Assembly: GCA_008933995.1 (NCBI GenBank)
Contig: WARS01000044.1
Coordinates: 2,810,866-2,874,865, forward strand
Source of the DNA: Datnioides undecimradiatus
Lineage: Eukaryota > Chordata > Actinopteri > Lobotiformes > Datnioididae
Length of the DNA stretch: 64,000 bases
Direction: 5' to 3'
The notes beneath the pieces are model-generated. The model did not search any database. It was given only the letters and a program-made list of their open reading frames with translations, and was not told where the DNA came from. Each line of letters starts with the position of its first letter. The first letter of the stretch is position 1. The translations under genes were made by a program, and so were the position numbers. This document shows positions 1 to 9,200 of this stretch, in pieces.

Positions 1-839
1 TGGTGCTTTTATCTTTAGAAGTCAAGTGGTATAAGAGTAGAGAGCGAAATCTAACAGAATCACTTCTGAGACCAGTATCATTGTGCTACACATCAACGTG
101 TTAATGGTTTTACACTGGACTCCACGGTCCCATTCAGTCCATTTAAAAAAGTAATGCTGTAACACATACTTTTTATCCAAAACCCCGCTTGGACAGGAGA
201 GCTGTTGATCATGCATGACACGCAACCAAATGTCAACACTGAGAGGTTTTTGGATTTTGCTGTGTTCTTGGAATGAACTGAATTGTTAAACTTGTAAATC
301 ATATCAGTGCTACATAAACTCATGCAATACTAACAAGGCATGTCACTGCTTTATTTTTCCAGGGGGATCATACTAAGAGTAGCCTACATTTTGCAGATAA
401 ATACTTAAGTGCTTTTATTTGTAATGGCCTTTTCCCTGAGGTATTGATACATTTACTTAAATTACAGCCCAGATACCATACCATCAAAATTCTTGTTTCA
501 CGTGTTATGCGTTGAAAATGTTATTGAAGTAAAATTGTCAATATCAGGCATCAATAATCAGGTACATATACCTTAAGATACAAAAAGTAAAACTACTTGG
601 TGCTGAAAACTACACTTAATCGTAATGATATATTTTAGATAGTTACTCATGTATTTAACAGTAAAAACAGACATTTGTAGTGCAGTATAAAGTTGCATGA
701 AAATATACACAAGCACAACTACTTCAAATGTATACTTATGTGTAGTACTTGCGTAAATGTAGTTAGTTACAATCAACCTCTGACCACGGGAAAATGCTGA
801 CAGAGAAAAGAGAGAATCTCGCTTTCAGACATACACATG
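1..839. other. Upstream intergenic sequence
   Basis: I see no coding exon on either strand. The first 360 bases are AT-rich and unremarkable. The 380-775 part carries remnants of an interspersed fish repeat, listed separately. The sequence just before 840 leads into the LRRC69 promoter. Confidence 0.6.
380..775 (-). repeat. Degenerate ACTTAAGTA-rich teleost interspersed repeat (partial copies)
   Basis: The reverse complement of about 500-775 reads as the start of a widespread fish repeat: GTAACTAACTACATTTACGC at its left end, then an ACTTTATACT block and a TAGTTTTCAG/AGTAGTTTTACTTTTTG block. The same left end, GTAACTGAGTACATTTTCTC, occurs in plus orientation at 2933. The 380-470 part (CATTTTGCAGATAAATACTT, TTACTTAAATTAC) resembles the other end of the family in plus orientation, so this may be a rearranged or nested pair. 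Family membership is recalled from general familiarity with fish repeats; both copies are strongly diverged. Confidence 0.5.
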
Positions 840-957
840 TGACGTCACTTGATGAGACTCTTTGGTCCAATCCCCGTTCGACCTAGCAAGCGTCTCGTCG
901 CCATGGAAACTTGAGCGCGCTAGTTTAACGCAGATTTTTTTTTTCTTTCTTGTACAA
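840..957 (+). promoter_or_regulatory. LRRC69 proximal promoter with CRE and X-box
   Basis: A perfect CRE palindrome, TGACGTCA, lies at 840-847. At 897-910 is GTCGCCATGGAAAC, which fits the RFX X-box pattern (GTNRCC, 2-nt spacer, RGYAAC) at all but one position. Both are within 120 bases of the LRRC69 start codon, and the local sequence is relatively CpG-rich without a TATA box. RFX X-boxes typically mark ciliary or MHC-II promoters; a ciliary or testis role for this gene is inference only. Confidence 0.55.
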
Positions 958-1134
958 ATGGCTGAAGAGTCCGTGGTGAGAGTTTTGTATGGCAGCGGAA
1001 CCTCTTTAAATTTGTCCTCAAAGAAAATAAACGAGGTTCCCGCGAGTGTAACCAGACTAACAAAACTCTCAGTTCTGCTACTGAACAACAACTCCATCAC
1101 CGCCCTGCCCGCAGAGCTGCTCTCTCTACAACAC
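958..1134 (+). CDS. lrrc69: LRRC69 exon 1 (residues 1-59)
   Basis: Starts with ATG GCT GAA GAG and ends at donor CAC|GTGAGT in phase 0. It encodes the N-terminal cap and the first repeat (LSVLLLNNNSITALPAEL). Confidence 0.92.
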
Positions 1135-2769
1135 GTGAGTCCTCCCCGTTTGTTTGCTCCGAGCTCATCTGTTTGCTGGTAAATTTCCAAGATAACTCTA
1201 TAAACGTGTTACACAGCACGCAGACTTGTGATTAAATATTTTTTTCCTTATGCAATGCCTGCAAGCTGGCTGAGCTGAATTTGGGAAATAATGCCTTGAA
1301 GGAGGTTCCCGCTGTTTTGGGCCATCTGGAGTCCTTGAAGAAACTGTATCTGTTCAGCAACCAAATTACAACAGTGCCACCTGAGGTGATAGGTAGGTCC
1401 TCACAGTTACGCATGATTAGCACCTTGGAAGAGTCATTAAAAAAATCACAAAGGTAAAATTAACCGCTTTAGTGTAATTTATGTTTTACAGGTGGCTTAC
1501 GAAACCTTGTTGTACTCAATCTGAACCACAACCAGATTCAAACGCTTCCACCAGAGATTAAAAGGTACATTTATAGCACCACGGTGAGCCCCATGCTGCA
1601 ATTATTGATTCTGTAGACATCTACTGATGTGAAATTTGTTTGTAACACTGAATTAACTTGACTGTTGTCTGACTCTGGAATAATGTATTTGTATGTTAAT
1701 AACACTAACCCAAACATGTGTTTACCATCAGTTTAAATAGGCTACAACATCTCAGTGTGCTTGACAATAAGTTGAAGGAGGTCCCAGATGAGTTGGGTCA
1801 TCTCACACAGTTGTCTGAGATAAACCTGACTTCCAATCATTTGTCTTGGCTACCTCAGCAGCTGTACCAATGTAAAGAACTTACCAAGCTGCATCTAGCC
1901 AGAAATAAGCTGACCTTCCTTCCAGAGGTGGGTGTACATTCACTGATGTTATTTTTTAAATCTACATTTTTGGATATCAAGTAACTTCAGTTAAGCTCTA
2001 ACCTCAGGTTTATTTTTTTTCTGTACTGTACTGTACTCAGGGAATTGGGGCACTGAAAAAACTCCAAGTTCTAGATGTGGCTGGGAATAAGTTGTCTATG
2101 TTCCCTGTTGAGGTACTATATACAGTATAACTCAGCAGTAGTGAAATTTAAAAAATATGGAATTTCACTGTACGACATGTGACATTGCTCTGTGTAGTTT
2201 CACCTGCTGCACTTGAAAGAGCTTTTCTGTGAAGGCAACCGGTTTGTGCGCTGTGAGCCGATGTCATCTGTGCAGGATGCAGAGCCGCTGTCATTAAAGG
2301 TAAAGTTACATTTGCTGTATTCATAATCCATCGTGCATTATTGAACCTCATCTTTCTTTCCACTGTGTTTACCAGGAGTTGGCTGCCAGGTTTGTCTTGC
2401 GGGAGGACAGGAATAAGTTCTCCCTGGTCCATAAGATGCTACCCCACTACCCGTGCCTGACTGTCTTGTTGGCCAGTGGCAGCCATTGTGCGCTCTGCTT
2501 TGGCCCCTTCCTCACCACCTGGCTGGAATGTGTACATTTTATCAGTTTGAAGAAGGTGAGAGAAGATTTCACTGTTTGACTGTATGAGTGATAGTACATG
2601 GATAAATACATAAAGGCTCATGAAAATTAAATGTGCTTTATCATGTTTATATGTCTTACAGGACATGAAAATGAGGAGTTCAATAACTATTCCAGTGCGC
2701 GCCCTTCTTTGTTCATACAAGTGCTTTAATACAGACGGACACTCCTACTATGGTGTTGCTACAAGATAA
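958..2769 (+). CDS. lrrc69: LRRC69, leucine-rich repeat-containing protein 69 (8 exons, complete)
   Basis: Eight exons (958-1134, 1266-1392, 1492-1564, 1732-1927, 2041-2112, 2198-2299, 2376-2555, 2662-2769) join in frame across GT-AG introns of 76-167 bp to give 344 codons plus TAA, close to the roughly 347 residues of human LRRC69. Residues about 15-240 hold tandem leucine-rich repeats of the LxxLxLxxNxLxxLPxE type. The C-terminal part (250-344) has CxxC (C287, C290), the motif TWLECV, and CSYKC (C326, C330), as in the mammalian protein. The start at 958 has G at +4 and lies just downstream of the promoter motifs. LRR proteins of this type mediate protein-protein contacts; the specific partner of LRRC69 is unknown. 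The gene is convergent with RUNX1T1, as in human. Confidence 0.93.
1266..1392 (+). CDS. lrrc69: LRRC69 exon 2 (residues 60-101)
   Basis: Acceptor TGCAAG|CTGGCTGAG and donor ATAG|GTAGGT, ending in phase 1. It encodes two repeats (LAELNLGNNALKEVP and LKKLYLFSNQITTVPPEV). Confidence 0.9.
1492..1564 (+). CDS. lrrc69: LRRC69 exon 3 (residues 102-125)
   Basis: Acceptor TTTTACAG|GTGGCTTAC and donor AAAAG|GTACAT, ending in phase 2. It encodes the repeat LVVLNLNHNQIQTLPPEI. Confidence 0.9.
1732..1927 (+). CDS. lrrc69: LRRC69 exon 4 (residues 126-191)
   Basis: Acceptor CCATCAG|TTTAAATAG and donor CCAGAG|GTGGGT. It encodes three repeats ending with LTKLHLARNKLTFLPE. Confidence 0.92.
2041..2112 (+). 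CDS. lrrc69: LRRC69 exon 5 (residues 192-215)
   Basis: Acceptor GTACTCAG|GGAATT and donor GTTGAG|GTACTA. It is 24 codons in phase 0 at both ends and encodes LKKLQVLDVAGNKLSMFP. Confidence 0.9.
2198..2299 (+). CDS. lrrc69: LRRC69 exon 6 (residues 216-249)
   Basis: Acceptor GTGTAG|TTTCACCTG and donor TTAAAG|GTAAAG. It is 34 codons and encodes the last repeat and the capping stretch (LKELFCEGNRF). Confidence 0.9.
2376..2555 (+). CDS. lrrc69: LRRC69 exon 7 (residues 250-309)
   Basis: Acceptor TTACCAG|GAGTTG and donor AAGAAG|GTGAGA. It is 60 codons and contains the CALC motif (C287, C290) and the conserved WLECV segment. Confidence 0.93.
2662..2769 (+). CDS. lrrc69: LRRC69 exon 8, last (residues 310-344)
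   Basis: Acceptor GTCTTACAG|GACATG; 35 codons then TAA. It encodes RALLCSYKCF and ends YYGVATR. Candidate ATTAAA polyadenylation signals follow within about 100 bases (near 2790 and 2860), but none is decisive. Confidence 0.92.
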   Translation, partial: DMKMRSSITIPVRALLCSYKCFNTDGHSYYGVATR

Positions 2770-2920
2770 ATACAAGTTCATTAAAAGGTACAATCCATCA
2801 TCTCGAACTCTTCACTTTTTTTGATCTAAAACTGTGGACAGAGATCTGCTGGCACAAAAATTAAACATGATAATGCTTTCCTTATAATAGTTACTAATGA
2901 TGAAGTATTTTGATATAGTC

Positions 2921-3264
2921 CAGTGTTTAGAAGTAACTGAGTACATTTTCTCAAGTTTACTTAACAATTATTTTGGTTTACATATACTAGATTTAAGGTT
3001 TTAGGCCTTTTAATTTACTACATTTACTTGACAGAAACTGTTACTAATTACTTTACAGTAAAATGCTAACCAGGCATTGATGCTTCAGTATTAAAACATC
3101 TGGTAATGCTCTATATGATAATATACAAGTCACAGGGCCAAGCCAAGGACTTTTACTTTGTCATGTTAAGGTTATTTTGTTACTAATACTTTAACTTAAG
3201 TGGAATTACTTAAGTAGACTTTTAAATGATTGACTGAAGAATATTAATACTTTTTTCACCACTG
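2921..3264 (+). mobile_element. MITE-like element of the ACTTAAGTA-rich fish family
   Basis: Begins CAGTGTTTAGAAGTAACTGA and ends TTTTTTCACCACTG, so its ends are imperfect inverted repeats of the form CAGTG...CACTG. The interior is full of TACTTAA/CTTAAGTA blocks, characteristic of a very common non-autonomous DNA repeat in teleosts. No coding capacity. No convincing target-site duplication is visible. Confidence 0.6.
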
Positions 3265-6200
3265 ATTTGGTGCTATGATTTCCATTATATGAGTTTTTTG
3301 TTCTCCAAATGTCTCACAGATGCCATTTGACTCTTTGGTCACTAGGTGGCATCAAATGCACATAGAAAATTGTGTTGCGTTGTGTCTGGTTTAATGGTTT
3401 AGACAGGCTTCATTTGAAAGCTCGAAGAGTATATCGATGTTGTGTGCTTATCATAACTTTCATATAATTCTCAATAACAAAATAAATATTGCTACAGCTG
3501 GATCCCAGCCCATGGTGCCTTTGCTTACTATGCTGTACTTGTGTAAAACTACTATTATAAATATTTATATGTAAATACCTGGATTTACCTCTCACATTGG
3601 TTTGTCAGTGCAGGTATGCAATAAATAATTGACAGATCTGATCAGATGTGTTTGCAAACCAATATGGAGGCTCAACCAGTTTATTTTCATTTTAAAATAC
3701 TATATTTTGTATTGCCTCACGCTGACAGGTGTTTCAATTATTTTGTCCTCCTCATTCATGTTAATGAGGGTCAGTGTAACCTCTGTATAATGCAGCACAG
3801 TTTAATTGCAGCACAAGCTAGATTTTTCAAAATGATCATAAAGTTGAACCAACACATCACTAAAGCAATTTTAGCAAACTGAAACATTATGAACCTCATA
3901 AGAGTCACATTTATTGCAGGACTGCTGCATTAGACTGCATGGGTTGTAGCTAAGCGTCACTAATAAAATGGTGCAGAGACCAAATCAAGTTACACATTGT
4001 TGACAAAATTCTAATACCTGAATTAAAAATTTACTATAATATAAAGCCAATGTGTGTTTAAGCTGTTTAAATCTAGTGAGATCATATTCTCCTCTCAGTA
4101 CAGTTCAAGCTGTACTGAGACTCTATAGCTGGCCCATCTCTTTCTCCATCTCCAGCCAGTGGCATCTGCTCCAACCTGCCAGACAAGAGGGAGAGAGGGA
4201 GGGAGAGGGAGAGAGAGAACTTCATTTCTAGCAAATTAATTTCCCATCCACGCCTCCAGAGCTTGCTAGCTCGTTCACTAGCTGCTGCGGCCGCTGCTGC
4301 GTGTGTCTACTGAGTCGGAGCCTCATGCATAAGGCATCAGGTTTAATTGCAAACCCAGAAACTAATGACTTTGGACTGGTTAACAGCAGGGGAGCCATAC
4401 ATCTCGAGCAAACTGAATGAAAAATCAGCTCAGAGGAGAGAAAAAAAGGAGCCTAGCCCCTAATTGATGAATAATTGAAGCGGCGAGCTACAGGGCATAA
4501 TTGTGACATTTTGTTTCAATCAATTTCCAAGTGGTGTGGGCGAAAGTGCACTTAAAGGGAAAAGGCAATGACAAAGAATGAGAAAGAAAGAGAGAGATGG
4601 AGAGAGTGGTTGCTGATGGAAATGGACATTGGGTCTTCAGTCATTGCGCTGACATTTGCTGGGGCAAAAGACCAGACTCATTCAAACACAAAATGACTTT
4701 TCTCTCTATCTCCATCACACTTTGTAGGTTTTCTGTCAAACTACTGTTATGATTCTGTAAGGTCGAACTCACAGCCAATGGATCCATATCCTTTGAAAAT
4801 TATATATTTTGTTTATTTTCAGTTCCCTCGTTAGTTTTTTTTTTCAATCACAAAGCTACTATCCATTTAGAGAGCAGAGCAACTAAAACGAGGTGCCATC
4901 TGCTTAAGTGGATGTGTTTGTGTGAACTCTGAATTCTTTTTCCATTCAGCTTAGTTAGTTTACTGTCAGTTAGAGTATGAGGGCACAGGGCCAAGTCAGC
5001 CAGTGTGGTGGAACTAAACACCCCACCAGTCTGTCTTGGCCTCGTTGGCGTGGAGTGGACAGAGCCCTGGGGTCAGGCAGACAAAGAGAAGCAGTCAGGG
5101 CCGCTGGAGCACAGAACCATCTGAGCCTGTACGTTTGCCCTACTTAGTGTTTTGGTTTTGGTTTAATTTGAAGTTTTCTGAAAAGCCTACATGAATTATG
5201 ACCATACCATGATATATATTAGGAATGTGCAAATTAATGCTCCACCCAGAAACAGAAATCATGTCATATTATCTCCAACAATGAACGCCTTCGTCTGAAA
5301 ATATTTTAAGGGATTGTTTGACATTTTGAAAAAATGACCCTACCCCTCACTTCCATTCACTTTCCTACCAAGAACTGGATGAGAAGATTGACACCACTCT
5401 GTGTATGTTTGAAGTATTGATTTTCTCACCTAACTCTTGCCAAGAAAACAAATAAATGTATTTCTCATCAATGAAAACTTGCTGGATTTCTTGTACACAA
5501 AGGTGATGATAACTGACCATTAAGCTCAGTTTTGGTTTAGATTAAATGAACTTCCCAGGGAAATGCTTGGTTATATCACTACAGACTTTGCTCTGTTGTC
5601 AACTGCACTAAAAGAGACTGCATGTTAACACATTTAAATACAAACTTATTAAACACTGAATTTCTATTATTAAGATGACATAGACACCATTCTATTGTAG
5701 GCTGAATTTAAACATAAATTATATATCATTTCACTAAATATTCACTATACTTATATGTTGGACCCAGAGTGGATATTCAGATTTCGTTTTTAAGGGTTGT
5801 ATATAAACATGGCTAATAAATAGGTCATTCCATACTAATGGGTGAAAGGCCAACAGTACGTGCCTTCTTGAAGGCAGCAGATGTTGGGTCCTGAAGCAGT
5901 GGAGCAGCAGCAGCAGTGCCACTAGCTCAGTGGCCTCAGGACTTGTCTGTTAGTCAGTCTGGTGTTTGGTGTCAAGCTTTATGCATGTATTCACACACAC
6001 ACACACGCCTCTTTAACACACTGCAGAAAAGCAAATACAATCAGTCCACCCACTCTGCATTGATGACACATCATCAAGATAATTTTGCCCCCATTGCTTT
6101 GTTTTCATCATGTTGCTTCACAAAACGCATAGTTGCACCCCCCCAAAACACACACACACACACACATGCACACACAATTTTTCCATATCACTGAGCTGTC

Positions 6201-9200
6201 CCTTATGATTGCCATATTCAGAGAGCCCTGTGTTTTTGCACAGAATAATTCTAAAAACCACGCACAGCTTGATTGACGTGTATGGAAATGAGGAGGTTGC
6301 ATCCTCAAAGGAGACACCATACGGATGGGAGCAGCACACTGACGAGAGGCATCTACAAAAGGCGCTTGTAAATTCCTGACATGCCTAGCATATGTTAATG
6401 AGCCATTCTCTCGCTCTGATATAATTACTACGAGGGGATATTGCCTTTGGTGGAAATATCTGTCTCGCATGGCATGGCTACCTCATGGGGGTGAAAAAAG
6501 TAAAGAATGATAAAGTAGCGGGTGCATAAATTCTCATTTACCATGTTTGGAGGTAAAGAGAGTGATGTTGGCAAATTCACTCAGGATGATGTATTGGGGA
6601 GAAGGCACCTGGGGTTCATTACATACCTCCTTTGTTAAAGCCCTTTCTGCAGTCTTGTATCGTTTGTTAGGCGGTATTTAGTCTGTCTTGTCATTTGGAG
6701 CACTTACTTAGCATGTCTTTAGAAGAGCCTGTGGCTGCTAATGCTCACATTGCATCTTGGGGCTTGAAAGGCAAGTGATATGTAAACTAAAACCAGATTA
6801 AAGCATGCTGGATACAAGCTTTTATTGTAATGGATATGCTAAAAATGTGTGTTTGCTGCTGAAGGTCATATGCAGCCTTGTCTCTATACCTTTGAATGGG
6901 GTTTCTTTGGTTTTATACTCTGCTCTCTGTGCCATCAAGTCTCACTATTACACGTTAGGACTTAGTATATCATTTGCATGCTTATCTGTGGCTGAATATG
7001 AATCCACACTTTTCCAAGTTTTACAGTATTTGCACTTAAACAAGAATGCGCAACTGGTTTAACAGGACATCCATCTGCACTGCAGCACTGTATGTAGCAT
7101 GTTTAGTCATTTTCAGAGATCCATCAGAGCCATGATTGCGGTCTTCACCTCAGAAGAATGATTTGACACTGACTCACCCTGATTTCTCCTCTTCTCTCCT
7201 CAGGGCAACAGCAGAGGTGCTATTAAAATGAGTAGCATTGATTGCTGAATTAGGGGCCTTGTGACCGGAGAGAGAGAAAAACAGCCATTCGATAGCAAGC
7301 GGTAGGCCAGTGTCATAGCCAGGAGTGTGCACCACTCCAATCAGTAGAATCTATTGTTGTGCATCGCTGCCCATGACAGATCTTGGTATCGAGCCACTGG
7401 CAGAGTACCAAGGTATTGTCTGGTTGATGGCTGCACAATCAATTCTGTTGTGTTACTAATGACTGCGGACGCTAGGGGGCAGTGTGATTCTCTGCTGGCT
7501 CTGAGACAGATGAGGAGGGAGATGCACCGATGCACAGCTCACCGAGATATGCCTGATGAATCTAAGAGATACAGCAGCTAATAAAAGCAAGAACAATGAG
7601 CTTTTATTGGAATTGAAGGCTTAATTGAAATCTAAGCAGCAGATCAGAGCATTGTAACTCATGTGTGACTATTAAATCTAAAAAGTGCAACCAAATATGA
7701 TAAAAGGTTAAAGTTTGCTTACGCTCGTTGATGCATATCAATAAAAGAAAACCTGGCCGAGATGCCAGATGTATGAGACAATAACTGCACTATCTCTTAA
7801 TCAAAATCAAAACAATACAACAAAAGATCATTCTTGCTATAGATTAGAAGGAGAAAAGTAATGTAGAAATTATAGATTTGAGTGCTCTAGAGTATAAAAA
7901 TATACCTTGAAACAAAGCCACCCCAGATGCAGCAGTCTAATAACCTTCCTCCAAGTCTAGTTTCTTCTTTTTTCACATAACAATATAACAATATAACAAT
8001 ATAATATATAAATAACAGTTGGAATACAGGCAAGTAAACTGTCTGTCCTTTGAGGTTACAAGGAAGCGATGCCATTACTGAGCCATTCCTCATTAGGAGA
8101 GTTTTGAGACTAGAGCCTGGCCGTCAGGGCAGCAACCTCTCTCTGGCAGTTCTGGGTCAGTCTCAACCACACTGCAAAAACACCATTATCACACTGCATT
8201 TGTTGAAGAAATAACACAAAAACACTGCTGGAACTTCAAAAGAACAAATAAATCTTTAATCTTGAGTGTCTTTGAATCTTGTCGAAAATTTCCTCGGGTT
8301 TAGTAATGACAGGGACAGCAGAGAGGGACGAAGAATCTGTGTTTCTGTTTGTTCGGGAGACTGTGACTATTTATCCGGGGAACAAAACGGGGGGGAAAAT
8401 CAGGCTGAAAGAGATGTAGATGCTGTATTATATCTTTTGATGTTACTTCAGATAGCTCACTCAGTAGGATGCCGTGTGGTATTTTATGATGTGTGTTTTG
8501 ATGCTTTCATTTTCCCTAAATGATTATTTACTGTGTGATATTAATTTCTATTATGCTGTGGTTTTGATATTACTCCTTACATTCACTTCTTAGTTATAAA
8601 ATGCATATACTGTGACTCAGTACAGCTTGAACAAGTATTTCACACTTTCTTATAGCTTATACCTTATTTGATTCATTATTCAAAACAATCTGGCACATCT
8701 ATTCAGCCTGTCAGACACACAGTGGTGAACCTGCTGAGTCGACCCTACGAAGGCTTTCAGTTTCAACTCCACTCTACTCTATCATCAATATGATTGACGG
8801 CCCATAATCTCAAAACCCAGCCAGAGGTCATGTGATGGCCGCTAGAGCATGCCCAGTATAGCGGAGCGGCAGGCGGGTGGGACACCAGGTAGCAGCATCT
8901 GGTCTCCGGGTTTTTCTAGAACACACATTGCCTGTGGCGCTGCAGGCTTGGCTGGCCCGAACATCTGTCTGCGATGTGCAGGCCGGCTGGATGAGCAGAC
9001 CCACAACCCAACCAGCCAGCCAAATGAGCGTCCTGCACAAGTGAGCGTCCTTCAGGAATATGTGGGTTAATATCTCAATTTGACTCTTCTCATTGTTGTC
9101 TGTCATTATATTTTCCCCCCAAAATCATTATTTGTTTTTTGTTCTGTGACAGTCTCTCAAGATAAAGACCACATCCTTCAAGGTGTCAGGCACATTTGTC

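Noticed and set aside
862..1182. Extended open frame beginning upstream of LRRC69 exon 1
   Set aside because: It starts at a non-ATG codon, covers the X-box and a poly-T tract, and runs past the exon 1 donor; the ATG at 958 with splicing at 1134 gives a consistent protein.
8828..9106. 92-codon minus-strand frame in a GC-rich patch
   Set aside because: No recognisable domain; overlapping plus-strand frame of similar length indicates GC-driven absence of stops.
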